A stretch of DNA of 64,000 nucleotides from a bacterium (GCA_024635475.1 JAGXIW010000004.1:1-64000), one strand, 5' to 3'; positions 12,842-25,083 are shown, counted from the first letter of the stretch. The notes: generated by a model not told the origin, from the letters alone. Program-made: numbers and translations.

Positions 12842-13387
12842 ATGGATGCAAAAAAATTACAAGCTGTTAGGGATTTTGTATTAAATGCTGAAAAATCTTT
12901 AAAAAATGCAAAAAAAATATTGAGGGATGTTCTTGAAGAACAATGATTAAGTTTAAACGATGATGATTTTAATTTAGATTTAGATACAAAATGATTAAGT
13001 TCTTATAATAGCGAGGATTTTAAAATAGTTGAGTGAGTATTTACTTGAGATGAAATGCTTTGAGTAGATGAACATAAATATCCAATTCCTGTAAACTATG
13101 CATCTAAATCAAGACTTGTTCAATGAGACAGATTAAAGCTTACTATAGAACCAAGTGGTAGAATGCTTTATAAACAAATAAAACCAATAGAAAGAGAAAC
13201 AAAAGTATGACTTCTTACAAAAGAACAAGGAAAGTTTCAAGTAATTTCAGAATGATTAACTTACAATGTACTTACTGCTGCTGTAACACATTTTAAAGCA
13301 GAAATAGGTGATAGTGTATCAATAATAGTTCCAACTTGAAAACAAGCAAATTTTGCAGCTATTGAATCGGTTATACCTAAGTCATAA
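12842..13387 (+). CDS. Conserved-looking hypothetical protein (181 aa)
   Basis: 181 aa, no signal or membrane segment. N-terminal helix rich in Lys/Ala (about 1-35), an acidic linker (LNDDDFNLDLDT), then a mostly beta-strand region including KYPIPVNYASKSRLVQGD, RETKVGLLTKEQGKFQVI and a C-terminal FKAEIGDSVSIIVPTGKQ. The alternating pattern with GD turns suggests a small beta-barrel. Glycines are frequently UGA at turn positions, so it is surely coding. I cannot name the family. Its 3' end overlaps the convergent UPF0489-like gene by 11 bases. Confidence 0.75.
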
Positions 13388-14228
13388 TATTAAACAAATC
13401 CCTAAACACTTTTAAAGCTAAATCTTGATCTATAAAAAATGGGCTAGTCGATACCGTAATGAGACTAGCTTTTTTTATGAGTTTTTGAACTACTTCTTTT
13501 TTTAGATTATAGTCTATATAATCAAGTTTAGGTTGAAAAAAATCTAGGTCTAGGTTGAGGATGATGCTAGGTTGTCATTCTGAGTATAACGAAGAATCCC
13601 TTGAACATTGTTTTATATTTTTAACAGAGCTTGAGGGATCCTTCATTTCATTCAGGATGACAGTTCAATAGTTTAATTCATTATTTACACTCTCCAACTC
13701 ACTTTCACTTCTGATTTGATACATTTTTTTTATAAGTCAGTCATGAATTGCAGGTTTTATGTAATTTCATACATCCACATAATTTGTGTATTCAAATATT
13801 CTTTTTAAATCTTTTAATTCATTTTTTTCTAAATAAATTCATGGATCTCTTAAATCAGTATGTTCATCAATATGATATAAAGTAGAGTTATTTCAGATTA
13901 TTCAATCAAATCTAGCTTGATGCCAAAAGAAATAGGCATGATTGTGATTATCAAAAAGATAGATTTTTTTTTGTCATTCCCTTGAAGAAGGGAATCTTCC
14001 TTGTATTTGTTCTAATTCTATTTCATAAAAATTTTTAAGTCATATACAAGATACCAATTTTCAATTAAAATCATAATCTTCAAAAACTATTTTGTCTCAT
14101 AATTGTATATCGTCTAAATTATTTATTTTTATTAGAGTTGGAATATAAAGCCTTTTATCAGGTCTTTTATTATAAGAAAAAGCATTGTTTCAAAAAGGTT
14201 CTGTGATGTAAAATGGTTTTGTGTACAT
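13377..14228 (-). CDS. UPF0489-family protein with an in-frame repeat insertion
   Basis: 283 aa. The conserved features of UPF0489 (a ureohydrolase-like fold family) are present: YLFDNHNHAYFFW, IDEHTDLRD and, late, LNLDLDFFQP, which supply the His/Asp metal-ligand pattern expected of a hydrolase. Between these motifs about 33 residues (about 186-219, VILNEMKDPSS ... RDSSLYSEGQ) are encoded by a palindromic dispersed repeat (13571-13671) rather than by the family core. The insertion keeps the frame and contains a UGA that is harmless only in this genetic code. Substrate unknown; whether the inserted protein is active is open. Confidence 0.8.
13571..13671. repeat. Palindromic dispersed repeat inside a coding region
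   Basis: Left arm GTCATTCTGAGTATAACGAA and right arm ending CATTTCATTCAGGATGAC form an imperfect palindrome of about 100 bases. Related copies occur at 57883-57974 (in the MtaB-like gene), 55731-55815 and 60490-60620 (between genes). Confidence 0.85.
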
Positions 14229-14235
14229 GAAAATT

Positions 14236-14330
14236 AGATAAAAGATTAAAGATAAAAGACTAAAGATTAAAGATGTGTAAAAGATAACTTGAATTTTTAA
14301 AATAGCAAGTAAAATATAACTAGAGATTAA
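14236..14330. repeat. Purine-rich imperfect tandem repeat
   Basis: AAAGATTAAAGAT-type units recur several times (AGATAAAAGATTAAAGAT, AAGACTAAAGATTAAAGATG, GAGATTAAGTATTAAAGATT) between the divergent UPF0489-like and nth genes. Strand-asymmetric, no hairpin. Similar A/G runs lie at 16295-16330 and 21710-21760. Confidence 0.5.
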
Positions 14331-14346
14331 GTATTAAAGATTAATT

Positions 14347-15003
14347 ATGACTAAAGAAAATATTAAATTAATTATAAATTATCTTGATAAATTATTTCCT
14401 GATGCCAAAACAGAACTTTATTATGAAAATGAATTTCAGCTTCTCATAGCAATCATTATGTCTGCACAAACTACTGATAAACAGGTTAATAAGGCAAATA
14501 AAGTATTTTTTAAAGTTTTCGAAAATCCAAATGATTGATTAAAATTATGACAAAATAGTATACAAAATTATTTAAAAACTATTTGATTTTATAAAACTAA
14601 AGCAAAAAATATTTATAGAACTTGTGAAATATTATCAAAAAATGGTTTAAATAATTTTGATACGATAGAAAAATTGCAAACCTTGTATTGAGTATGAATT
14701 AAAACAGCAAAAGTATTTTTATCTATAACTAAAAATACTCAGGTATTAGGTATTGATACTCATGTACACAGAGTATTAAACAGACTCTGAATAGTTAAAA
14801 CGAAATCACCATTAGAAACTGATAAAAAGGTAGAAGAGATTTTAAAAAAAGAAGATTTGGTAAGACTTCACCATACATTAATACTTTTTTGAAGGTATAA
14901 TTGTATAGCAAGAAATCCAAAATGTGATTTATGTGAATTGAAACAGATTTGTAGATATTACAAAGAAGTTAATTTAACAAAGAATATTTCAAAAAATCAA
15001 TAA
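14347..15003 (+). CDS. nth: Endonuclease III (DNA glycosylase/AP lyase)
   Basis: 218 aa. Base-excision repair enzyme for oxidised pyrimidines. Helix-hairpin-helix LYGVGIKTAKVFL holds the catalytic Lys (about residue 120), the catalytic Asp is in GIDTHVHRVLNRLG, and the C-terminal iron-sulfur loop has the canonical C-x6-C-x2-C-x5-C spacing (CIARNPKCDLCELKQIC). The first MSAQTTD motif is intact. The glycines of the HhH are UGA. Confidence 0.96.
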
Positions 15004-15060
15004 TTAAATTATTTTATGATTTTTAATATAAAAAATTTTACATTTAAATACTTTTGAATA

Positions 15061-15098
15061 TAATCTCTCTACCCAAAAAAAGGGAGGGATTTTTTTGT
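15061..15098 (+). terminator. Intrinsic terminator after nth
   Basis: AATCTCTCTACCC - A7 - GGGAGGGATT imperfect stem followed by a T-run. Confidence 0.7.
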
Positions 15099-15132
15099 CT
15101 CGTTAAAACCTTTATTATTTAAAATATATATT

Positions 15133-15828
15133 ATGCAAAAAAGAGGTAAAAAATATGTAAAAGCTTCAGAGCTTGTAAACAAAGATATGGTTTATTCTAT
15201 TCCAGAAGCAATTGAAATGCTTGAAAAAACAAATACTGTAACTTTTGATCCTACAGTTGAAGTTCATTTCAATTTGTTTTTAGATCCAAAGTATCAAGAT
15301 CAAATGATTAGAAGTACAATAACTCTTCCTAATTGAACTGGTAAAACAGTTAAAGTTTGTGTTTTTAGTGATAAAGCTAATAATGATGAAGTAAAAGCTA
15401 TGGGAGTTTCTGTAATTTGATGAGAAGAATTGATTGAAGAGATAGCTACTTGAAAAGTTGCTATTGATTTTGATGTATGTGTGGCTACTCCTTCTATGAT
15501 GAGACATCTTTGAAAAATAGCTAGAGTATTAGGTCCAAAATGACTTATGCCTAATCCAAAAACAGGAACTGTTTCTGATGATCTAGTTTCTGCAGTAAGA
15601 GAAATAATGGCTTGAAAATTTGAATTTAAAACTGATAAACAAGGTAATGTTCATTCTATATTTGGTAAATTATCATTTGGTCAAGAAAAACTAAAAGCTA
15701 ATTTAAATAAATTTCTAGATACAATACTTGAAGTAAAACCAAGTTGAGCAAAATGAAAATATATAAATTCTATTTATGTATGTAATTGTATGGGACCTGG
15801 AATTAAGATTGATATTTCAAAAAGATAA
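15133..15828 (+). CDS. rplA: 50S ribosomal protein uL1
   Basis: 231 aa, normal length. Carries the L1-stalk signature GPKGLMPNPKTGTV (about residues 135-148) and the N-terminal GKKYVKASELV. It binds 23S rRNA at the E-site stalk and often represses its own operon. rplK is not next to it, so uL1 is a single-gene unit here, flanked by terminators on both sides. Confidence 0.97.
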
Positions 15829-15843
15829 TTAAATATAATAATC

Positions 15844-15876
15844 AAAAAAAGCTAGAAGAAATTCTAGCTTTTTTTA
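15844..15876. terminator. Bidirectional terminator between rplA and sufU-like gene
   Basis: AAAAAAAGCTAGAA-GAAA-TTCTAGCTTTTTTT; its right edge includes the stop codon of the minus-strand gene. Confidence 0.9.
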
Positions 15877-16290
15877 ACAAGCTGATATACTATTTTCTAT
15901 CAAATCATCAAAAGTATCTTTTTTTCAATCATTTAAATACTTATGAATTGCATTTCTTGTTGTTAGTAGTCATAAAACTCATGCTTTTTTTCTTTTTTCT
16001 GAAAGTTCAGATTCAATTAATTGTCTTATATAACTATAATCAAGGGTTAGTATCTCATTTATATTCATACCAATTATACTTTCTCAAAATATAGAAGCAC
16101 AAGCAGTAGTAATAATAGCTGTATCTCATGTAAATGACCAGTTTAAAATCTTATTATTATTTATTTTTGTATATACTTTTAAATCATCTCAGCAGGTTCT
16201 GTTTTCTTCCCAAAATTCTACATCATAATCTTCCAAAACTCACTTGTTTGGAGGATTTTTGCTATAATAAGTTATTATTTCGTTGTGCAT
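15874..16290 (-). CDS. sufU: SufU/IscU-like iron-sulfur scaffold protein
   Basis: 138 aa. N-terminal NPPNKGVLEDYDVEFWEENRTCGD matches the NifU-N/SufU pattern (the family usually reads NPRNFG...CGD). The metal-site residues seen are Cys33 with Asp35, a second Cys in TTACASIF (about residue 63), and the final residue Cys138. In the family the third Cys lies near an LLPWR/HCA region; here it is the very last residue. In SufU this protein exchanges zinc for sulfur from SufS; in IscU it assembles the cluster. No sufS, sufB or sufD nearby. Confidence 0.85.
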
Positions 16291-16520
16291 AAAAAGTGTA
16301 AGAGTAATAGATAATAGTAAAGATAATACATTTTTTGATTTTAAAAGCAAGAGTTTTTAAAAATAGTATTTTATAATTGTCAAATAATATTTCTCAAATA
16401 GATTAATGATTTCAGACTTTTTTAATATAATAATCAAATGAAAAAATTAGTTTGATTTTTGGATTTTTAAATATTTCCTTAATTGTTAATTTTTCAATAT
16501 TAATTATTAATTATTATCTT

Positions 16521-17930
<1,410 letters not shown>

Positions 17931-17944
17931 GATAGAAAATTAAA

Positions 17945-17984
17945 AAAAATCTCCAAAGTTTAATTTAAGCTTTGGAGATTTTTA
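17945..17984 (+). terminator. Intrinsic terminator after ahcY
   Basis: AAATCTCCAAAG - TTTAATTTAAG - CTTTGGAGATTTTTA. Confidence 0.9.
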
Positions 17985-18064
17985 AATTGCAAATAAAATA
18001 TTTTTAATTAATATTGGTTATATAATTAGGAGTTATAAAGAGATAATCAAATATTATTATAATT

Positions 18065-18523
18065 ATGAATGAGACAAAACTAATATCCAAAAATAAAAAA
18101 GCATATTTTGATTATGAGATTTTGGATACTTATGAGGCTTGAATATCCTTAAAATGATATGAAGTAAAGTCTATAAGAGCCTGAAATGTTAATCTAAAAT
18201 GAGCATATATAAGCTTCTTGACTTGAGATGCTGTTATTAAGTGAATGCATATATGATTACTGGATAATTCTACAAACAAAGCTTTGATTTCACCGATTGT
18301 TGATAGAAAGATATTTTTGCATAGAAAGACTATAAATTTACTTAGAGAAAAAAGTAAAGAACCTTGAAAAACTGTTATTCCACTTGAGATTTATGGAAAA
18401 TGAAACTTGATAAAAATAAAAGTATGACTTGTAATTTGAAGAAAAGAATATAATAAAAAACAATTATTAAAAGAAAGGACTTTGGATAAAGAAGCTAAAA
18501 TGATGATGAAAAAATATATTTAA
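18065..18523 (+). CDS. smpB: SsrA-binding protein SmpB
   Basis: 152 aa. tmRNA partner in trans-translation. The oligonucleotide-binding barrel shows NKKAYFDYEILDTYEAGISLKG, EVKSIRAG, and KTVIPLEIYGKGNLIKIKVGL; the basic C-terminal tail KMMMKKYI enters the decoding centre. The SsrA gene itself is not seen here. Followed after 11 bases by ybeY, suggesting one transcript with the next genes. Confidence 0.96.
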
Positions 18524-18534
18524 TTTTTGTATCT

Positions 18535-18975
18535 ATGTTTAACTACCAAATAATAAATCCACCTACTTTTAGTTTTGATGAAAAAATCATAAAAACTATA
18601 TTTGAGATTATTGATTTGTCTCAAGAAAAAAAACAAGCATGAATTTTAAATATAGTTTTTGTTGATGAAAAATCTATACAAGATTTAAATAATACTTATA
18701 GAAAAAAAGATTATATAACAGATGTTCTCAGTTTTAATTATTATGATGATTTTCTAAATTTAAAAGATGATGATATAGCTTGAGAATTGGTCTTTTGTGA
18801 AGAAAAAATAAAATTTCAGGCTACAGAATATGGTTTATGAGAAGAAAAAGAGTTTTATAAATTACTAATACATTCAATTTTACACATTATTTGATATGAT
18901 CATATAGATGATGATGATTATAGTATTATGAAAAGTGTAGAAGAAGAAGTTTGGAATAAAATCTATTGAAAATAA
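18535..18975 (+). CDS. ybeY: Endoribonuclease YbeY
   Basis: 146 aa. The zinc ligands form HSILHIIGYDH (about residues 113-123), the hallmark of this 16S rRNA maturation and quality-control RNase. The upstream strand RKKDYITDVLSFNYYDD corresponds to the conserved TDVLSF element. Follows smpB by 11 bases and precedes the PrgI-like gene by 46, so a translation-quality pair may share a promoter with the secretion-like set downstream. Confidence 0.95.
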
Positions 18976-19021
18976 AATATATTTGGATAAAATGTAATTT
19001 AGATTAATAACTTCTAACTCT

Positions 19022-19438
19022 ATGCAATACAAAATTCCAGTTCAAATAGAAAATGAAGATCCTATAATGCTTTGATTAAGTTTAAGACAACTTATGATAA
19101 TTATGGTATGATTTTGAATTGCTTATGGAATATTTAAAAAAATGGAACAAACTTTATGATGAGAAATAGCTTTAATTCCTACTATATTTATAGTTATATT
19201 GACATTAGTTGTAGCATTATTTAAAAATTCAGAGATGACTTTTGTACCTTTTGTATTATCATTTATAAGATACAAACTTAATTTAAATCAAAGAATTTGG
19301 AAATCTTGAACAGATAGTTATGAACCTATAGATGTAGGATTCATCCCTGAAATTGAAAATGAAAAGAAAGAAAATATAGATTTTCAAACAAAAATGGATA
19401 AAATAAAAGAAATACATGATAAAATAGAAAAAATATAA
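19022..19438 (+). CDS. PrgI-family membrane protein
   Basis: 138 aa. N-terminal MQYKIPVQIENEDPIMLGLS then two close transmembrane helices (about residues 25-45 and 52-70), a motif FVLSFIRYKLNLNQRIWK and a charged tail. This is the PrgI/VirB3-like layout of conjugation and type IV secretion clusters of Gram-positive and CPR bacteria, where the protein partners with the VirB4/TraC ATPase encoded just downstream, as the TraC-like gene is here. Confidence 0.8.
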
Positions 19439-19456
19439 AAATAATTAATAATAATT

Positions 19457-20170
19457 ATGCCAGTAAAAGTAAAAAATAATACAACAAGTGATTCTACTAC
19501 TCAGAGATATTTACCATTTTCCCAGATAAGAGAAAATGTTATTATAATGAAAGATGATTCCTGAAGGCTTGTGTTAGAATGTTCTACTATAAATTTTTTA
19601 CTCAAAAGTGAAGAAGAACAAAATGCTATAATAATGAGTTTTCAGAGATTTTTAAATTCTCTAGATTTTCCTGTACAAATTATGGTAAGGTCTAAAAAAT
19701 TGGATATAGACGGATATATAAAAAATTTAAATAAATTGTGAGATAAACAAAAAAATCCTTTGTTACAAGAACAAACTTATGAATATGTTGCATATCTAAA
19801 AAAATTGGTTGAAGTTGCTCAGATAATGAAAAAAGAATTTTATATAATAATTCCTTTTGATTTACAAGAAGAAAGGAGTGTTAGAGATAGTTCATTTTTA
19901 GGTGTTTTTAGAAATTTCTGGCTTGCTATAAATAATGCAAATAATATTATTAAAATAAAAACTCAAATAAGAAATTTTAATAGTGTAAAAAGATGACTTG
20001 TGAATAGAATGAACACAGTAAAGACATCTCTTGACAGTATATGAATCAAAACAAGAGAATTACAAAAAGAAGAACTTATCAAGTTTCTAACAGATTATTA
20101 TAACCCAAGTTTAGAAAGTCATACAACAATGCAAGGGGAAGTAACTGATTATAACATAATTAATAATTAA
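19457..20170 (+). CDS. TraC-like protein lacking the ATPase motor
   Basis: 237 aa. RYLPFSQIRENVIIMKDDSG, then FLLKSEEEQNAIIMSFQRFLNSLDFPVQIMVRSKK resembles the N-terminal domain of TraC/VirB4 proteins from CPR secretion clusters (DNxF-type start, SLxFPVQIxVxSR). No Walker A or B motif and the protein ends after the helical linker, so it is only the N-terminal module; the motor domain would have to be another gene, and none is in the window. The gene lies between the PrgI-like and VirB2-like genes. Confidence 0.75.
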
Positions 20171-20171
20171 T

Positions 20172-20534
20172 ATGAAAAAAATATTTTTAATAATTTTTAC
20201 AATTTTACTAAATTCATATTCAAAAGTCCATGCAAATGCAGACTCTTGAATTTTTTGAGAATGTGCTGAAAAACTTCAAATAAGAAATTGAGATATAAAT
20301 ATTGATACAATTCCTTGTTTATTAGATAATGGAATAGATTTTTTTATGGGTATTGCTTGAACTATATCAGTTATATTTATTATTATTTGATCTTATCAGA
20401 TGCTTTTTTGAAGTCTATCTAAAGATAATGCAAAATGAAAACAAACTATAATTTATGCAATTTCTTGATTTGTTTTAGCTTCTTTTAGTTGGGCTATTAT
20501 TAAGTTTATACTTGATAACTTTGGTGGGGCATAA
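20172..20534 (+). CDS. VirB2/TrbC-like pilin subunit candidate
   Basis: 120 aa. A cleavable-looking signal peptide (MKKIFLIIFTILLNSYSKVHA) is followed by two cysteines (CAEKLQ and PCLLDNG), then two hydrophobic helices joined by LFGSLSKDNAKGKQT. This is the architecture of VirB2 pilins in CPR/Firmicute T4SS clusters. It starts one base after the TraC-like stop codon, so translation is probably coupled. Confidence 0.75.
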
Positions 20535-20563
20535 AATAGAATCTATAAATTAATTTTTTTATT

Positions 20564-21022
20564 ATGAATATATTATATTTTTGGGAATTTGAAGATAAAA
20601 AAGATAGGTGACCATATTGGTATATAATTGCTTTATCTATAATAATTTGAATTGCTATATGGTGATTTATGACAGGGCAATATGGAATGAGTTTTGTAGT
20701 GCTTTTTATTTCTTGAATTTTTTATTTTATAGAAAATAATTCTGAAGATATAGTAAAAGTCACATTGACTGATGTGTGAGTACAAATAGGAAAAAATTTT
20801 TATGAATATACAAAGATAATTAATTTTTCATATATATATGAAAACGATAAACCTATTTTTTTGAGATTGGTTATAAATAAAGTATCATTAAAAAATATAG
20901 ATTTAAATATAGATGAAAAAATAATAGTAGATTTAAAGAATATATTACCAAATTATATGGAAGAAGATACAAAATGAGAATTATCTATGATGGAAAAATT
21001 TATACTTAAAATGAAATTGTAA
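20564..21022 (+). CDS. Membrane protein of the secretion-like cluster
   Basis: 152 aa. Cytosolic start MNILYFWEFEDKKDRGPYWY, two tight transmembrane helices (about 20-58), then a soluble beta-rich domain (VKVTLTDVGVQIGKNFYEYT and VINKVSLKNIDLNIDEKI). This layout is common for small T4SS-cluster proteins of CPR bacteria, but I cannot name the family. It probably works with the preceding PrgI, TraC-like and pilin-like genes by position (29 bases downstream). Confidence 0.7.
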
Positions 21023-21062
21023 GATAACTGACAACTTCTACCTCTTAATTTTTAAACTCTAT

Positions 21063-21488
21063 ATGAAAATACTTCTTTCTATTATATTAAATGCCGTTAT
21101 ATTATATTTAATTGTTACTTTGCTTTGAGAAAACTCAAAGGAATGAATCGAAAATTGAGTTACTTTATGATGTTTAAATGGGTGTTCTCCAAACTCTCTA
21201 GAAGCATGGAAAACTTTTTTAGTATGATGAATAATTCTTTGACTTATAAATATAACGGTTAAACCTATATTGAAGATACTCAGTTTTCCTTTTTTTATAC
21301 TGTCATTCGGACTTATATCAATAGTTATAAATTCTCTTATACTAGGGCTTTTAACATATATTATCAATAATATTTTACAAATTTCTTGAATTTGATATAC
21401 TATAAATTGATGGACTAATTTTATAATTGCAGTTGCAATTTTTACTATTTTGAATATGTTTTATACACTTTTATTTTTTAAAAAATAA
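21063..21488 (+). CDS. Phage-holin-superfamily-IV/YvlD-like membrane protein
   Basis: 141 aa, four predicted helices. The central stretch GLINITVKPILKILSFPFFI followed by SFGLISIVINSLILGLLTYI matches the conserved NALVRPILKLLTLPLTLLTLGLF-type core of the YvlD/Mycobacterium holin-like family. No phage genes surround it; such chromosomal members have no proven lytic role. The extra loop with two Cys (CLNGC, residues ~43-47) is a local feature. Confidence 0.8.
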
Positions 21489-21493
21489 TTTCC

Positions 21494-21709
21494 ATGGCAG
21501 AATATCTAAAAATCTTCGAAGTTATTATATCTTTATTGTTAATTTTTGTTATATTAATACAAAACAAAAGTGTTTCTTTAAATTTGACTAATATGTCAGG
21601 TTGAATGAATCAAGTTAAAAAAAGATGACCTGAAAAGGTTCTTCATATAGCTACAATAGTACTGTGAGTTATATTTGTATTAAATGCTATAGCATTATTT
21701 GTTATATAA
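21494..21709 (+). CDS. secG: Protein translocase subunit SecG
   Basis: 71 aa with two transmembrane helices. The conserved cytoplasmic loop of SecG is visible: ILIQNKSVSLNLTNMSGGMN, then KKRGPEKVLHIATIVLGVIF. It assists the SecYE channel with SecA, whose gene is at 39032-41653. Only 5 bases after the holin-like gene, so likely co-transcribed. Confidence 0.9.
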
Positions 21710-21802
21710 TAGAGTAAAAGATAAAAAAAATTAAAAGTTTTAAAGAATAGAAAAAAGAGTTTTTGTTGATACTTGTTACTTTTACTTTTCACCTTTTACT
21801 TA

Positions 21803-24040
21803 ATGTTTATGATTAAAAAAAATTTAAATAAATTAAAAAAATACTTATTTTTAATAAGTTTATTTGTCTTGTTCATTACTTTTTCACATATTGTTTATAA
21901 ATATGTCTTTTTTGATGCAAAAAGTCTTCCAATAAAAGGTTGAACAATTTCAGAATGAATTGTATGAGAACTTTCTCATTTAAATCCATTAATTTCAACA
22001 ACAGATTATAATAAATATATAATAGGTATATTATATAGATCACTTTTAAAATACGATGTAACAGAAAAGAAGATTGTTTGAGATTTGGCTAATTGTGATA
22101 TATCAAATTTAGCTTATATAGAATGTTTTTTAGAAACAAATATATATTGGTCAAATAATAAACCAATAACTGTAAAAGATGTAGTATCTACATACAATAT
22201 CCTTAAAACAACAAATGTTAACCCTGTTATTAAATCCCTTTTAGCTGATACTATTATTGAAGGGAAAACAAATTCTATAATTTTTAGAAATGCAAAAAGG
22301 AATATAAATTTTCTAAATGTATTTTTTCAGCCGATTTTAAATGAACAAGTGATAAATAACTTATGAATAGAAGATTTGAATAAACCTTTTAGTCCAAATA
22401 AAGACTCTTTATATTCTGGTAAATATAAGGTAGCATTGATAAAAGAGGATAAAAATCTATGAATAGTTGAACTTTCATTAGAAAAAAATGAAAATTATTT
22501 TCAAAATAATATTTATATAGATAAGTTAATTTTTAAATTTTTTAAAAATAATAATTCTATATTAAAAAATAAAGATATTATAAATATATTTAATGATTCT
22601 GAAAATATAATATGAAGATCAGTTCCTAGATTACAATCAAATTATTATACATTACCAAAATATACAGCTGTTTTTATAAATAGTGATAAAATAGTATCAA
22701 AAAATCTGAGAAATTTTTTGTTAAATAAGATAGATAGAGAAAAATTAATAAAAGTATTATGAAAGGATTTATATAAAGAAATTAATAATCCTTATTTGAC
22801 TGATTATAATATTGATAAAGATACAGAAAATAAAAACATAGAATCAATAATGGAAAATAGTTGATTTTATAAAAAATCAGAATTAGCTAAACTTATATTA
22901 GGTGATGAATTAGCCAAGACTCAAACATGAAATGTGGATATAAAGACAGAAGATAAATCTATATCAATACAAGATATAGAAGCAAAAGAAAATACTAATT
23001 TATTATATATAGAATCTGGATTATCAAAAAAATATAGTTTTATAACTGAGGATAATATACTTTTAAAATGATCTATAAAAAATGATAAGCCTACAGCTAT
23101 TTATATAGATGATTATAAATTACAATGATATAAAGAATGAGATAATTATTTTTATTATAGATTAAAAGAGGAAACTTATGAAACTATAAAAGAAGGTAAA
23201 AATATATATAAAATTTATTTTGAAATAAAATGAAATAAAGTTTTAAAAGAAGAATTTATAGTATTTTATTACAAAGATGAGCTTAAATTAGAAAAAGCAA
23301 AAACTAGTTTTTATGAAAGTCTTATAAAAACAGATGAAATACCAGAAAAAAATATTGAAAAAGTAGAAAAAAAAGTTGTAATTGATGATTTAATAAAACT
23401 TAAATTAGATTCAATTGATGATAAGTATTTTTACAATAAAAATATAGAAAAATATAATCTTAAACTTATGTACATATGATGAGAAAAAGATATAATTTCA
23501 ACTGCTGAATTTATTAAAACAACACTATGAGAATATGGTATAGATATACAAGTAAATTCTATAGATATAACTGATTTATGAAAGTTTATATTAGATTGAA
23601 ATTCGTTCAATGATTATGATATAATTTTAGCATGAATAAATCTAGGGTACTTTGATTTTAATATTTATCCTTATTTCCATAGTAGTCAAGCAAAATCTTG
23701 ATATAATTTTTCAAATATAAAAAAATTATCTCTAGATATTATTTTAGAAGAAATAAATTCTAATAAAATAGATAAAGAAACTTTGCAAAATAAACAAAAA
23801 CAAATTTTGAATATTATAAAAGAAGAACAAGTTGTAAAAACTTTGTATACTCCTTTGTTAAATTTGCTTGTAGATAAAAATATCCATAACAAAGCTAATT
23901 CTTCAAGTATATGATCATGACAAATAGACAGAATTGATTATTTATCTGAGATATATATAAATGAGAAAAGAGAAATAAATTATAAAGATAAATGATTATC
24001 AGATTTCTTTAAATTTTTGTATAAGATAATAACTTGATAG
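21803..24040 (+). CDS. Peptide/oligopeptide-type ABC substrate-binding protein (SBP family 5)
   Basis: 745 aa. Basic start and a single hydrophobic segment (about residues 15-33) that would anchor it, since no lipobox Cys follows. The extracytoplasmic part shows the family-5 layout: opening GELSHLNPLISTTDYNKYII, then IYWSNNKPITVKDVVSTYNIL, the family's WSDGxPxTAxDVV motif, and much later a C-lobe. A long middle region rich in Lys/Glu/Asp is longer than usual. Two in-frame ATGs (21803 and 21809) are possible starts. No permease or ATPase genes are adjacent. The stop codon abuts the next ATG. Confidence 0.83.
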
Positions 24041-24961
24041 ATGTCAAACGGTATTAATAATTATAAACAAAATATTGTCATTCCTGCTTGGGAAGTTATA
24101 AAAAATGATTTTAAAATAAAAAGATTTTATTTTTTTCCAGGCCTTTTATCTATAATCTCATTGACTACAATTTTATTGTATCAATCAATTTATACATATA
24201 TTGTAATATTTCACAAAAAAGAAAAAGCTTTAGAATTAATTTTGAAGTTTTTTCATTCAAATTATTTTATAGAGTTTGTAGTTTGAGTAGCTTTATTTCT
24301 TATAATTTATATATTTATTATTCCTATTTTTGAATGAGGGCTTATAAAATATCTTGATGAAAAGAAAAAATGAATACAACTGAATACGATAGATGCAATA
24401 TGATTTTGAATAGCTAGATTTTTACCTATGTTTGAATATAGTAATGTTTTTTCGGAGTTTAAATATATAAGTATATTAAACAGTTATTTATTTTTAATTA
24501 GGTTTATATGAATTGAGTATATAAAATATATAAATTTTTTAATTATATTTCTTTTTATTGTTTCTACTTTTATAAATATACTTTTTGCTTATGCAAAATA
24601 TGAAATAGTACTAAAAAATAAGTGAGTATTTCAATCAATTGCTATATCAACACAAATTTCAATTCTAAATTTAAAAAATACTCTTAAACTATATGCACTT
24701 ATGTTTATTATAAATATAAGAGTATTATTCAATTTTTTAATTTTTTTATTTTTTCCTATATTAATAGTTGTTGCTATTTCTTATTTTACAACAAAGCTAT
24801 ATCTTACACTTGCAATAATAATTATTTTCATCGTGTTTATGTTTTTTATATTACTTATATGATATCTCACAGCTGTTTTAGATGTTTTTAAAGTAGCTAT
24901 ATGGTATTTTGCTTATATAGATTGAAGAAAGAGAATTGTAGAAGAAGATGATAAAAAATAA
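24041..24961 (+). CDS. Polytopic membrane protein, unknown
   Basis: 306 aa that starts immediately after the preceding stop codon, so the two are translationally linked. Five to six hydrophobic segments occur (about residues 38-60, 80-105, 120-150, 160-190, 225-285), with short charged loops and an acidic Lys/Glu/Asp C-terminus. It resembles glycerophosphoryl-diester or DUF-type membrane proteins only in composition; I do not recognise the family. By position it may be a membrane partner of the substrate-binding protein, although it has no EAA permease motif. Confidence 0.75.
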
Positions 24962-25012
24962 AGAGATAGAGGACTATAATATTTTATGTAAAAAATATAA
25001 AGAAATAATAAT

Positions 25013-25054
25013 AAAAAAGAAAGACTTCATTTTAAAATGAAGTCTTTCTTTTTT
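25013..25054. terminator. Intrinsic terminator
   Basis: AAAAAAGAAAGACTTCATTTT and its perfect complement; long A- and T-runs on both sides make it bidirectional. Confidence 0.9.
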
Positions 25055-25083
25055 ATGAGGTAGAATAGAAAGTAAGTCTTATA

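Noticed and set aside
21063-21488. Prophage remnant signalled by the holin-like protein
   Set aside because: Neighbours are SecG, secretion-like and transport genes; chromosomal YvlD-like proteins are common, and no other phage genes occur.
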